Origin: Selaginella moellendorffii
Lineage: Eukaryota; Streptophyta; Lycopodiopsida; Selaginellales; Selaginellaceae
DNA: 64,000 bases
Direction of reading: 5' to 3'
NCBI RefSeq assembly: GCF_000143415.4
Contig: NW_003314352.1
Coordinates: 260,402 to 324,401, forward strand
Shown here: positions 10,512 through 21,310 of the stretch, in pieces
How the letters are laid out: each line of letters opens with the position of its first letter
Position numbering within the stretch: position 1 is the stretch's first letter
Notes under the pieces: generated by a model
Database searches by the model: none
Seen by the model: only the letters and a program-made list of their open reading frames with translations
What the model was told of the DNA's origin: nothing
Position numbers and translations under genes: made by a program

Positions 10512-11425
10512 TGTCGCAAATATGACTTCGGGTATCAGAAGATACTTGTCGGCCAGTCCTTACGGACACTTTTTCCTTACTGCCATGACGGCAGAAGGTC
10601 GGTACAGTTGGTTCCCTTTATTATTTCCACTTGAGCTAGTTGAGAAACTAGTCAATGACTGTGTACTTAAATCGGATAAACATAAGGTAGGAACCCTATG
10701 TGTTTCTTACTAAGCATACTCGGCCTGGTTTGAGAAACTTCTGTCATTGGCTTGCACTTGCTAGTATCAAGAACCCCCGCGTATTAAGACTAATCCCTCA
10801 ATATTGCTGAATGATAGCTTATCGTGTTTGCCAAACACCCTCATTATCATGCCTTAGTGTTAGTCTTATTTCAGTCCCAAATACTAATTATGGAAAGTGT
10901 CTAGATTTGCTCATTTGGCATATCTACGGAGTATAGAGATTGGCTTGAACACAATGGTGTTTGTCCCATATCCAAATTCGCAATCTAGCACCATTTTATA
11001 TTTAGTAAGTTTCGAGCTTGTCTCAGAGACTAACTCCTGATACTAAGGGAGGCTTGGGGTGAAAGCCCAAAGCATGTGTTCCTCAAGGGGGGGGGGGCTG
11101 TGGGGGGTTCCAAATGTATAGTAGGGATAGTGGTTGGAATGCATGTCCGACTACTTGAAACATTAGTTTGACTCCCGCTGGGCTGTGTCACTCCTTGTTT
11201 TGTATCTGGCTTGGGTCTAAGCCCAAGCTCCACGCCGCTTTAGTCAGTGGAGTACCCTCCTCCTCACATTAAGCCACCGGTATGCCAAAATTGTGCCCGT
11301 TTCTGTCTGACACCATTTTGCGTGTAGGTGCTGGATACGGGGAGTTGGTGCTCGTGGGATTGTACTGCACCCTTGTTCGTAGTGTAACGGGCTTGGAGTT
11401 CGGCTCCAAATTTAGGTGCGCTACA
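10512..11425 (+). repeat. 3' LTR of chromovirus, plus orientation
   Basis: The repeat begins TGTCGCAAATATGACTTC after the polypurine tract and ends GCGCTACA, giving TG...CA termini and a length of 914 bp. It is the fullest copy of this LTR family in the window. A G-run lies near 11087-11097. Confidence 0.85.
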
Positions 11426-12640
11426 CTCGACTACCATTTCAAGGACTTGTGTCCTCTTCCGTATTTGACCTCCCGTGGTCATTATTTCTGGTCTCACATT
11501 CATGAGCACCAACCTCAACTATATGAGGATAATCTTGTGACTCCTTTATTGCTTTGGAGTCTCTATCTTTCCCGTGATCCTAACTATAGTTGTTTATCAC
11601 AATTACATTAGCCAGTTTGCTAAGTCAAAGGCTTATCTGAATCACATCCTTAACTCTCTAAGGAAACCTTTATATTGTTCCCAAGATCCCAAAGTCATTC
11701 CCTTACTAGCCCTTTTCTATCCAAGTTGTAAGCGACTAAATTTTCCATTCTACTTTAGTCACTTAACCACACCTCCAACCACTTGGAGGAGTCTCACTCA
11801 CAACCTCTATAAGTCCTATTTTGGACTTAGGGACTTGCTAGCCCTAAGAATGGCATCCATGCCACTCAATCATCGCACTTGGTCCAAGTAATCCACGTGT
11901 CCAATCCTATGACTGACACCCCAAGGTACTATCGACATATTAGCCCATTACGCTAAGGCCATGCCCATTCACCTTGGTCACACCAGTGGTCTGACACCAC
12001 CTACATCACAATCCTGTCTCTCAAAGACTGGGCCATCCGTCCATGAGTGATCATCCCAGATCCACTCCTTAGCATTCTTAGGATGCCTGCAGATATGGGG
12101 AATAGCCTTCCCCAATATCCCTTTTCCGGTCCCCACCAAGTCCTTTTCTGCCCATGGCCGTATTCACTAACATTGCCACTGGATTGAGGCCTACAGGCCC
12201 AACCACTAAGTCCTACGGTCCTCTAGGACTTCTTTACCACACGACTATATCCTTGGTCACTACACTAGAGGACTATTCCTCTTCCTTTCCATAGTCTGAG
12301 CCTTTGGGATAACATTTCGGAACACTATGACCTTACGCGAGCCTCATGGGTACTCTCCCCACCTTCCACCTTTGGGTGCTCTAGCCATGGGCTTAGAGTG
12401 AGGTTCCATTGAGCCACGCCAGGTATCCAAGTAGGTAGTGCCACCCACACTTGGAGTAGAAGCATCAACCATTCAATCTTCTAGGGGAACTAGAGTTGGC
12501 TCTTGAACACTTCACCAAGCTACCCCACTTGTCGGTCCATATTCACTTTAATCTTGGACTTCCCAATGGTTAGCTCATCACCTAACACTTGGGTACAGCC
12601 TTCCTAGGACAAATTGGCCTTTCCTGGCCAAATTGGCTCC
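11426..12640. other. Unclassified non-coding sequence, probably LTR-type debris
   Basis: No supported gene is present. The plus strand is C/T-rich with phrases similar in style to the LTRs around it, and one TGACACCCC word at about 11912 resembles an LTR start. I could not pair it with another copy in the window. Confidence 0.3.
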
Positions 12641-12750
12641 ACTAGGCTCTAACCCCCACACTCTCCCTACTATACTTTTGGAACCCCTTGTAGCTCCCCC
12701 CCCCCCCCCTGGGGGACAATCGCTTTGGGCTTTCACCCAACAGCCTGTTA
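12641..12750 (-). repeat. Fragment of the chromovirus LTR family
   Basis: The plus text CCTACTATACTTTTGGAACC, a C-run and CGCTTTGGGCTTTCACCC match, in minus orientation, the inner part of the LTR at 10512-11425 and the solo LTRs near 49.7 and 55.4 kb. Only about 110 bp is kept. Confidence 0.6.
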
Positions 12751-12754
12751 GTAT

Positions 12755-13135
12755 TTGAACTTGACCTCGGACTCAAACTCAGTCTCAATCCCGGTCTCGG
12801 TCTCGGTCTCAGTCTCAGTCTCGATCTCGGTCTCGGTCTCGGTTTTGGACTCGGACTCAGTCTTGGTCTCGAACTCCATCTCGAGTCCATCTTGGACTCC
12901 ATTTCAGACTCCATCTCGGGTCCATCTTGGACTCCATCTCGGGTCCATTTTGGACTCCATCTCGGACTCCATCTCGGGTCCATTTCAGGTCCATCTCGGA
13001 CTCCATCTTGGACTCAATCTCGGACTCCATCTTGGGTCCATCTCAAACTCCATCTCGGGTCCATCTCGGACTCCATCTCGGGTCCATCTTGGACTCCATC
13101 TCGGACTCCATCTCGAACTCCATCTTAGGTCCTCC
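12755..13135 (+). repeat. Short-period tandem repeat (GGTCTC-type, then GGACTCCATCTC-type)
   Basis: The first part is a 6-bp repeat of the GGTCTC kind (about 12775-12860). It passes into roughly 12-bp units alternating GGACTCCATCTC and GGGTCCATCTC up to 13135. Long apparent reading frames here (Ser-Val and Ser-Ile-Ser repeats) are by-products of the repeat. Confidence 0.85.
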
Positions 13136-13372
13136 ACGTGTCATGTGTTAGCCTTTTTGTGTCTCTTTTCTAGAGACTCACTTATTGCTTACTTCGTGCT
13201 TGTTCCTCGAGGACTTCATTGGGAGTTCCACTCCTCTCTCGACCTTTCAAGTCAAAACTTTTAGTCTAAACGTGTTACGCTAATTTGGTTTTTGCTTCGG
13301 TCACTACTACTACATAGCACCCTTTCAGCTCCACTTTGGGGCCTAGGGTTTTGTGTCTCACAGTGGCACTGG
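13136..13372. other. Spacer without recognised features
   Basis: No gene or repeat partner is visible between the tandem repeat and the left arm of the large inverted repeat. Confidence 0.3.
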
Positions 13373-14522
13373 ACATGGCGGTGGTAGGCATGGCATGGGA
13401 GTGGAGGAGAGGGAGTGGAGGACTTACTCTTGGCGGCATTCTGTTCGAACTCGATGGATCCCACAGTCACTCCCAATCTCCCGCTCTACTTTTTGTAAAA
13501 CCCTAATGCCGGCAGCCGCCCTAACCCTAACCTAACTTTCATCACAGCCGTTCATCGTGGATGCAGTAAATCTTCATTACATTCTGCAAATATTTGCTAG
13601 CAATCCGTCCTAGATTTGATCATATGACAAAGTCCTTTTGAGTTGTAATTTAATAATAGAGGTGTGCTCTAATATGATTATACCATAATGTGGAAATAAT
13701 GTCATAGACACATGTGTTGAATTGATCACAGTACAAAATTATAAATGAGAATAACGTGTTTCTTGCAAATCATAGCATCTTGTCAGAAAATATAAGATTA
13801 TTAAATTGTAAAGTGTTATTTCCAAAGCAATGTATATAGATAATTTACTATAGGTGATAGATGGTAGTACAAAGATGGAATATAATTAAATGAGTTCAGA
13901 AGAATATGATGATTTCTAGCTTTAATAAAGTTTTGAAAATATATACAATATTTAATTTTTTTGGCAATAGTTGGTTGATGGTAGATCCTAGAATAAAATC
14001 ATTCCTATCTTTCATATTATGGCACATGCTTGAGGTGATATTTCTTTTTGTTCTACCAAAAGTTAGTCCATATAATAAATTTGAGCATGTTTTTGAATTC
14101 AATGTATACAAACTTTTAATATTGTACAACATAGTCCTTTATACTTCTTACAGAATTTATTATAACAAAATTATTCGATGTTAGATCCTTGAATAAAATC
14201 ACCCTTTTTTTTCACATAATGGCATAGCATATGTTTGAGGTGACATTTCTTTATAAAAGTTTAGAGTTCCAAAACCTTAAAGCAATAAAATGGAGAGTTT
14301 CCTTTTGCATTACCAAGATCACCCATTGCTTTCTTTCTCCCAAAGTCTTATTTCAGAAGGTTTTCTTTGCCAACGTTTCAATTTTTCTCTCAATTCTATT
14401 TCATTAGAGGTTGTGATTCACAACAACATTGGTGTAGTTGAACGATCAAAGTTTCTTCTTTCGGGTGTAGGTGAAGGTGGACAATATTGGGATTTGCAAC
14501 ATTCCAAGTCAAAGGAGATTAT
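13373..14522 (+). repeat. Left terminal inverted repeat of the MULE-like element
   Basis: Shared words with the reverse complement of the right arm include CTTACTCTTGG at 13423, CCTAACCCTAACCTAAC at 13521, TTTGCTAGCAATC near 13593, TAATAATAGAGGT near 13651 and GGCAATAGTTG near 13963. Matching continues to the word GGGATTTGCAACATT near 14490-14505. Each arm holds two related modules around AAATCACCC or AAATCATTCC. A left-arm deletion of about 45 bp lies near 13410. The match stops where the 12.9-kb insertion begins. Confidence 0.75.
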
Positions 14523-14547
14523 GCTCTATTTCATTAAAGTGGGATTT
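14523..14547 (+). repeat. Left terminal inverted repeat of the 12.9-kb element
   Basis: It starts GCTCTATTTCATTAAAGTGG. It matches the reverse complement of 27356-27380 at 23 of 25 positions. The base before it ends the recognisable left arm of the surrounding MULE. Confidence 0.75.
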
Positions 14548-15180
14548 ATTCAGTAAAATGGAACTAGGTACAAATTTTCAAGTATTTGAAAATGACGTGA
14601 AATTATATGTTTTTTGTCCAGGGGCTAGACATATCTGGGGCATGGTGACTAGCGCGGTGACTTTGTGTCCAGACTGAGTCCATCTAGTTGTATAATAAAT
14701 GTCATTGTCAAGGTGAACAAGCCGAATCTGAAGCTAAAGAAGAGCGATGGCATGCGTGCACACACTATTTGTTTGTTCATTGAGCGTGTGGTGAGCTTTC
14801 CAAGATGAACGTCATTCCTATTAGCCAGACATATAAGTTAATGGTGAGAACATTTAGATATTATTCAATGTTATCTTTTTCTAACGAATCTAATTGTGAA
14901 GGTGTAGCAAGAGGCATTGCTAGTCTGGAGAAGTCATTTAACTCATTTGACCCTTAGTGTATTTTCATGAAACTAAATAACATTCATATTATTAAGGAAT
15001 TTCTCTAGTACCTTTTTTTTACGACATAGAGGCTTGCATTTCTTTCAAAGGTGATTTAGTAAAAGGCCTGAGGGCACATGCCATTCTATTTCTCAGACCG
15101 GTATTAAGATATACTAGTGCAAAGGGAAAAAGGTATTTGGTGATCAAGTAAATGGCATGAGGGCACACGCCATTATAAGC
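14548..15180. other. Left subterminal region of the 12.9-kb element
   Basis: No gene is supported. It holds palindrome copies 1-3 and one plus-strand copy of the phrase AAGGTGAACAAGCCGAATCT (about 14710), which recurs on the minus strand near 15990 and 16120. Confidence 0.5.
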
Positions 15181-15436
15181 CTAAGCGCTAGTGGACACCT
15201 CCTTTTTGGTACTCTCAGCAGTACTATCATCCTTCTCCGGGTCAGTTGTTTTGCTTTGGATTGTTGTCTCTGACGTTACTGGGGCGTTCTCAATAGTTGT
15301 TAATGTTGCCGTTTGTTCAGAAAAATGATCACCTGGAGTATAGTACGGGGAGTTTGGAAGACTTATATATTCTACATTTTCACCTATCTCCTTCTCCGTC
15401 TCCTTTTCTGCCTCACTTACAGATTTTGTGTTTGCC
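15181..15436 (-). CDS. Candidate 3' exon of the transposase gene or a small gene (Glu/Thr-rich)
   Basis: A minus-strand frame running to a stop at 15181 encodes an acidic, Thr/Ser-rich peptide (MANTKSVSEAEKETEKEIGE, ending STKKEVSTSA). The upstream part of the same frame, to 15540, is less convincing. It lies downstream of the large transposase frame on the same strand and could be its last exon or an independent gene. I recognise no domain. Confidence 0.3.
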
Positions 15437-15959
15437 ATGAGAACGCTCTTCACCCTAAAATATGGAGTTCGTTGTGTTATAAAAGGAAACCAACACACAC
15501 GCTGCAAGGGAATGATTGTACATAAAGCACGTAAGCCCACAATATGGGTTTATGTGCCATTAATATGGGCCACACGCCTATTATTAGATTTATGCACGTG
15601 TGATTGGTAAATGCATATGTCACATCATCTTTGTTTTACCTCACACACTATATCAGGCCTAATGAACCATATCACATGTGTGCACATGCTATATATATGG
15701 AGAAGTATTATGCAAGGATAGAAAAATTCAATGCATGATTGTGGAGAGCAATGGCATGAAGCCACATGCTAAATAACATTTTAGAGAAATAATTAAAATA
15801 AAAACATGCAAACAGTACTGAGTGGACCAAGACTTAGAAGTGCACAATTGAATGAGGTATTTCTAATAAATATTTCACTCACCTCATATAGGAATGGCTA
15901 CCACTCTCAAATGGCGTATCGCCTCATGCCATCACCTCACAATTTGTTATAACAATCCG

Positions 15960-16125
15960 ATGAATTCATATTCGGCTTGTTCACCTTAAACTTTAAGTAA
16001 GATTTGCTAGAACAACTAAGAATTTATACTTGTTATTTGTATCATCTCACCTAGGAATGGCGTAAGGCCACATGCCATCACGCCTCCTCTGATTCAGATT
16101 CGGATTGTTCACCTTGAAATAAAAT
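15960..16125 (-). repeat. Repeated 20-bp phrase GTGAACAAGCCGAATCTGAA
   Basis: Two minus-strand copies (about 15966-15991 and 16093-16122) plus one plus-strand copy near 14713 each follow an AAG that could be a splice acceptor. They would encode a GEQAESE-like peptide. They may be duplicated mini-exons or a second class of element repeat. Confidence 0.4.
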
Positions 16126-16150
16126 ACATTAGAAACTTAGTAAAGGAATA

Positions 16151-18970
16151 TTAATGAATCTCACCTTGAACCCGGGTTATGAATGCTCTTGCTGCATCTC
16201 TTGCATGGTCTGGCAAGGTGATGGTGGCACTCTGCTTCCGCATCCAACCATGCACAACATTATCCACCGATATGCTCATGCTGGGATCCCTTGGATTCAG
16301 CACCCATCTCTTTTCTAAGCAATCCTTCGTATATCCGGAACTTGGCTTGAACCACTCCACAGTTACATTGAAGGAGTTAGTTTCTGCGTCCTCCTCTGCA
16401 TCAGTGATGCAGCGCCCCACCCATATCATTTGTTTTTTATTACTGGGTCTGACAAGCACGACCATTCCTTTGCAGACCTGTACTGGATTGAATGCTGAAT
16501 CCGGCTTCTTGTTCCTCAGCCCACAATAGTGATCCTCAACATCGTTATCTGTCACTACATTTCTAGAGGACATTGTTCCGCTACTATCTGGTGCTCTGGG
16601 TTCTGGCCAAAAGGACTCTTCCAATTCTTCATATACAACCGGCCCATTTTGGATAGCAGATATAATCTTCTCCCAGTATTCGAGCAAAGGCTTGCACCTC
16701 TTAAAATAGGATTCTCCACCAAACACCAACCCCCTCTTCCAGAAGGCAATATGCTGTCTAATCCCGGCCATTATACTTTCCTGGTCTTTGAGTCCATCCG
16801 GGTGCATCGGCCATGGGGAACCCTGAGGAATCATAGGTTCCCCAGTTATGGGATCTCTCTTGAAGAGTTCAATGCCGTCCACTGGCAGCCACACTGTGTC
16901 CCATTCTCTCATCTTGTACCTCATCACTGGAGCACTGTCACGCATGCTGAAATGAAACTGAAGAGGCTTGGAGTGTAGCATTTCGGATCCGTCCCTGATG
17001 TAGCCTCTTACAAACCCCTTAAAGTCTGGAACCTCTGTCACAAGTGCAGCTTCAACAGTGCCTTTGATGCAATTTTGGAATTCATCGTAGAGTTGTGGGA
17101 GGGTGAGGACATTGGATCGCCGGAGGGACTCTGCCAGGTGATTGAACATGGCATCGATGTCTTCATGAGTGTGCCCAACCATGAGAAAGCCAAGTGTAAC
17201 CGTTTCAAATATGCCTTTGGCAACAAGCATCGCCAAGTACGCGAAGACGTACATGTTTTTGTTCTCACTGCCAGCATTGTCTGTTTGGAGCAGAAGATGG
17301 GGTGGAAGGCCACATCGGCTGCAAGAACTTCCTTGAGATTCTGCTTTGTTTGGATGAGGCTGTGCATTTACCGGGCGACCAGCCTCGTTAGAATGGCGTG
17401 AGGCCTCACGTGATAACCCTACAATCTGACGGCCAACATATTCACTGGGATGGCATGGGGCCCCACCCGATACTGCAAGCCTTTGCTCCTCCTCCAGCTG
17501 AACCCTGTATGGGGTTCGATCGACAAGGGCCTTATGCAAGGGTTGGCCGTTCAGCTCAGTCTGCGCACTGTGCAGAGACCTTAAGTGTTTTGCTAGGGAC
17601 GTAATCATCATGTTTGCACCCCCGCCACCCCATAGAGGTACAAAGAAGTTCCCATAGTTTTGGGCACCATGCCCATGAGTGATTATGCCAAATAGAGACA
17701 CAGACAGCTGCATGGATGAAGAGATTGCCTTGGGGGTAGGATTGAGTCGAGGTAAGCACGTCTTTTTTTGGTCCATTTTGTCGTGGATGATGTAGAGGTA
17801 AGAGTCAGGTCTCTCCATGGAGAGAATCCTGTTATGATAATATGTAGTCCTACAGCTTCTCTGCTCGATGTTGTGGTCGAGCTGCCTTCTAACCAACGTC
17901 TCTTGCTCTTGAGCGATGCAAGAATTCTTCGACAAAGCCATTTTGATAGCAGTGCACTCGTCACACTTTGAAAAGCTGGAGTACTTTCCTATACTCACAT
18001 CCCTGAACCTGTTGCTCCACAATCTACTAAATCTAGATTGGCTCAGCTTCCTGTAGCCATTACTCTGGAGTTCCCGATTCACATCTTCCAATATGGCCCC
18101 CTTGGTATACATGGAAGGGAGAACTCGTTGGGTGTCTCGAGTTCCATCTTCCAAGAGGCGGGTTTTATGTGGTTGCTGCTCGCTACATGTCTCGACAAAC
18201 CTCTTGAAGATTGCCTCTCCATATACAACATGACCCCTGGTTTTGTGAGTACTGTCGTTCCCATGGACTGCCTGTTGAACCCTTTGTTCCTCGAACTCAA
18301 TTTTGATTCTGTAGAATGTGGTTCGAGGGACTCCATAAATGATTCTCCATGCCTTCATGCAGACCAAACCCCTCTGGAAGACCATGCCCCCCACCTGATG
18401 TTCTGAAGCATCAACAGATGACCGTAATGCCTCATACACAAAATTGCGAGCTGCCTTCCAAGACAATGTCTTGTATCTTGCTCTCTCCTCTTCAATAGCA
18501 TCCCAATCAGCATGTTGACAGCACCTCCTCTTGCAACAAGCAACTATCGAGACCATTCGAACTTCCACCACCATTTTCTGCCTTTTCGGTTCGTTGCTCA
18601 GATCCCTTTGGCTGCGCTTTAGGAAGGTGTACTTTCTTTTCCCATGAAGAGATGTTCTGTCATCAGTTGTAGTGGTGTTTGATTGTGAATCCTTCACATT
18701 CTCAAACACTAAGTGCCTCAATTTCCACCGCACAATGCTCCCAATAGTCAGACTGTTTTCTTCTATGTCAACAACCTCTAAAATCGCAACTCCAATATCA
18801 TCCCAGCCCAATTCTTGATTAGCAACCGCATCTCTTGGATCGACAACTGTGGCTAAGCCCTCAGCTACCACCTCCCCCTTGGGGTTGTTTAGAAACACCT
18901 TTGCCTGAATCCATGTAGCACGGTTCTTAAGATTCACGGAGGGAACATGCATCGCACTTGCGGAGGCCAT
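16151..18970 (-). CDS. Putative transposase, DUF7869-like (RNase H-fold candidate)
   Basis: A 939-residue open frame. The N-terminal 150 residues look like a host-type regulatory region. A CKRRCCQH cluster lies near 150, helical stretches cover about 200-330, and the motif FSKCDECTAIK comes at about 345. Candidate catalytic-core motifs follow: YIIHDKMDQKK (about 390), HLLLQTDNAGSENKNMYVF (about 570) and FLMVGHTHEDIDAMFNHL (about 610). The TDNAGSENKN and GHTHEDID pair is, to my knowledge, the signature of DUF7869 proteins; reading the acidic residues as a transposase triad is inference. The C-terminal third is unassigned. An AG acceptor stands just before the ATG, and a GT donor (GTGAGATTC) just after the last sense codons, so further exons are likely. 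Two palindromes near 17393 and 17450, and a GTAAATG...TTGCAG stretch at about 17309-17365, may be introns the frame reads through. It lies divergent to the accessory gene. Confidence 0.65.
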   Translation of the reverse strand: MASASAMHVPSVNLKNRATWIQAKVFLNNPKGEVVAEGLATVVDPRDAVANQELGWDDIGVAILEVVDIEENSLTIGSIVRWKLRHLVFENVKDSQSNTTTTDDRTSLHGKRKYTFLKRSQRDLSNEPKRQKMVVEVRMVSIVACCKRRCCQHADWDAIEEERARYKTLSWKAARNFVYEALRSSVDASEHQVGGMVFQRGLVCMKAWRIIYGVPRTTFYRIKIEFEEQRVQQAVHGNDSTHKTRGHVVYGEAIFKRFVETCSEQQPHKTRLLEDGTRDTQRVLPSMYTKGAILEDVNRELQSNGYRKLSQSRFSRLWSNRFRDVSIGKYSSFSKCDECTAIKMALSKNSCIAQEQETLVRRQLDHNIEQRSCRTTYYHNRILSMERPDSYLYIIHDKMDQKKTCLPRLNPTPKAISSSMQLSVSLFGIITHGHGAQNYGNFFVPLWGGGGANMMITSLAKHLRSLHSAQTELNGQPLHKALVDRTPYRVQLEEEQRLAVSGGAPCHPSEYVGRQIVGLSREASRHSNEAGRPVNAQPHPNKAESQGSSCSRCGLPPHLLLQTDNAGSENKNMYVFAYLAMLVAKGIFETVTLGFLMVGHTHEDIDAMFNHLAESLRRSNVLTLPQLYDEFQNCIKGTVEAALVTEVPDFKGFVRGYIRDGSEMLHSKPLQFHFSMRDSAPVMRYKMREWDTVWLPVDGIELFKRDPITGEPMIPQGSPWPMHPDGLKDQESIMAGIRQHIAFWKRGLVFGGESYFKRCKPLLEYWEKIISAIQNGPVVYEELEESFWPEPRAPDSSGTMSSRNVVTDNDVEDHYCGLRNKKPDSAFNPVQVCKGMVVLVRPSNKKQMIWVGRCITDAEEDAETNSFNVTVEWFKPSSGYTKDCLEKRWVLNPRDPSMSISVDNVVHGWMRKQSATITLPDHARDAARAFITRVQGEIH

Positions 18971-19334
18971 TCTGAAAGTGCAGAAAAGAAGTTAAGACCA
19001 TACAAAAAATGATTGGAGAATGGCCTAAATCATAATATACCAAACAACCTCAATAGCATGAGGCCACATACCATTATTCAAACATGCTATTGACACCCAT
19101 GTGAAATTTCGCATTCACAAAATTGGCATGAGCCCTCATGCCATCTTGATATACACACAGCTGCAGGCAAGTAAAAACATACATGACAATACGCTAGCCA
19201 TGAAATTGCAAGGGCCCAAGATGGCATGTGGCCTCATGCCATTTCTAAATGTGGTCCTAAGCCATTCCATGGTGAACATACCAGGAAGCACAAGTGCCGA
19301 ATATCAAGAGGAAGCGGTAGCCACACCAAAGACA

Positions 19335-19550
19335 GTGCCACTCGCAACACCACAACTACTCGTAGCGCCGCTCGCAACACCGCAACTGCTCGTAGCGCCG
19401 CTCGCACAAACTGCCACTCGCATAAACTGCCACTCGCATAAACTGCCGCTCGCAATGGCACTCGCAATGCCGCAACCGCTCGTAGACGCATAAACCACAG
19501 CTCACAACGCCGCTTACACAAGCAGCGCTCACTGCGCTCAGCGGAACCAA
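19335..19550 (+). repeat. CTCGCA-word cluster upstream of the transposase gene
   Basis: Imperfect tandem units such as GCTCGCAACACCGCAACTGC and CTCGCATAAACTGCCA repeat about eight times. The region is GC-rich against AT-rich surroundings. The Ala/Ser/Cys-rich frames seen on the minus strand here are repeat artefacts. Confidence 0.75.
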
Positions 19551-20959
19551 GAACACGGCGCACAAAAATGATAGACCTAGGAATGAGTTCGAGAATTCAA
19601 AAATAACACACGCTTGAACGTCACATCAAATCCTCTGACAAACCAGATCTTATGATTCCTCTGACAAATTTCAAATTGAGTAGCTTCTAGACTTTGCTGT
19701 CGGAGGTTGAACTTTGTCACATCATGTCTTTGCCTCGATCCAGCTGTGCCATGTCAGTGATTTGAACTTTGCCATGCTATGTTAGCGATCCTCGCTAAGA
19801 TTATTCGCCATGTAAAGGAATAATTATGCTGTGTGTGTATGTCCATTTATGGCAATATAAGGCCACACGCCATTCAAAGAATAATGCTAGTCGAGCATTT
19901 TTTAGTGCATTTTTGGGTTCAAAATTGCATGAGCCCACACGCTATAAAGTTTACCTGTACCAAAAATAGAAACAGTTTTATTTACTTGGGAATTTAAGTG
20001 GTTGAGGCATTTTTAAATTTACAAACACATGCCCTACTTACATTCCTTTGGTTGCTTAAAATTCAAAAATATTATAAACCTTTCTTTTTGCATTTTCAAT
20101 GTTTTCAATTATGGTTTTTGATTTTCGCAGGACCAGCCTAGTAATCTATTTGCATCCTGTCATGTTTATAGCTAGCTTTCGTTTGTCCCCTTCGCTAGCT
20201 TGAGATACATCTGCTCGGCATCTGCCTCTTACAGCATTTGCCCAGAAAGGGCATCTTTCTTCACGCAGCATTTGCCACATGTTTAGGGTTTAAGGTTTAG
20301 CAATTCAGTAGCTTGATAAACATGCAAATATAGAACTTGATGCAAAATCCTTTGATATGTCGGGACCATAAACACATTTCAATAGAGAGGGTCCTTTCAT
20401 TTCATAACTCCTTACATAGATCTTGGTGAAACCAGAGTTAGTGAAGTTGGTTTCTTGTGATCCCGCATTTGATTGTGATGTCCCTTTGCAGTGTCGATGG
20501 AAAGGTCAATGCACACTAAACTGTAGAATCTTGGAGCAAAATAACGGTCGGATATATGGCAAATGCCCCTGAAACATTGTAAGGCTCGTGTGGTCTCATG
20601 TGGTGTCCGATCGAGATGCTTCTTTGCAGGGTCATCAAGAAGGACATTGTATACCATTCTTTATTTAGCTGAACATCTGGCATTTTTGGAAATACAAGAT
20701 GCTTTGGAATATCCAATCATGCATGGTATAAATATAACGAGGGTATTAAATGATATCCCAATCATGATCTTTCTTTTGGATTTTGCGTGCATGCAGTCTG
20801 AGGAATGATGACGTTGCGGATTTCTTTTGGATTTCACATGCATGCATGCGCGCGGCGATCCAGAAATTAATGGTGGCGCCTAAGTCCGAGGAATGATGAC
20901 GTTGCGGGATTACCAACCGTCTTGACATTTCGCGCGTGTGAGGTTAGGTTTTGCATTTT

Positions 20960-21095
20960 GCTTCGTACTCGCGCTCCCACTCGCAATCACGCTCACATTC
21001 GCGCTCATCTACCTTCTCTACAGGTTTCTCGTGTGCATCGGCGTCCACTCGCGCTTGCATCACACTCGCGCTCGCATCGCGCTCGTGTGCATCGG
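20960..21095 (+). repeat. CTCGCA-word cluster upstream of the accessory gene
   Basis: Words CTCGCGCTCCCACTCGCA, CTCACATTCGCGCTCA and GCTCGCATCGCGCTCG repeat. The same core word fills the cluster on the transposase side, which suggests a shared regulatory or structural motif. Confidence 0.6.
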
Positions 21096-21310
21096 CGTCC
21101 ACTTCAAGACACACCCAGTTTGTAAATTCGCCGCCAACTCCGCCGCCCACTCCGCCACCCACACGCAGCCCACTTGGCGTCCCGAGAGATTTCAGCGCCA
21201 CTCTCCAACTGTAAGTGGCAGAGTAGCCTTGCTGCTACGATCCGCTGCACACACAGTGCACATTCGCTAGCGAGTCCGGCCTCGATTGTCACGCCTCCAT
21301 TCGGCTTCAA

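Larger units (their letters stand above)
18971..21310. promoter_or_regulatory. Divergent intergenic region between transposase and accessory gene
   Basis: This 2.3-kb stretch separates the two divergent genes and should hold both promoters. It contains palindromes at 19053, 19123, 19221, 19850 and 19924. Clusters of a CTCGCA / CGCTCGCA word occur near each gene (19335-19550 and 20960-21090). An ATG-rich stretch near 20660-20930 carries two direct copies of GAGGAATGATGACGTTGCGG (20800 and 20890). Confidence 0.5.

Noticed and set aside
12755-13264. Open frames of 70-170 codons rich in Ser, Val and Ile
   Set aside because: They are translations of a 6- and 12-bp tandem repeat and exist in several frames at once.
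13521-13537. CCCTAACCCTAACC words in the terminal repeat, and the matching GGTTAGGGTTAGGG near 39401
   Set aside because: Only about two units are present. They pair as part of the inverted repeat and are not evidence of a telomere.
14523-14547. CACTA-type terminus
   Set aside because: The ends read GCTCTATTTC, not CACTA, and the transposase motifs differ from Tnp2. The Tnp2-like relic is at 51431-52372, outside this element.
15160-16080. Palindromes as tRNA or small hairpin RNA genes, or rho-independent terminators
   Set aside because: They have no loop, no T-run and no tRNA features. The dyad is continuous and occurs in introns and exons alike.
20938-21270. 110-codon frame upstream of the accessory gene, with hydrophobic start
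   Set aside because: It lies in the CTCGCA repeat cluster, has no downstream frame, and is better read as leader or promoter sequence.
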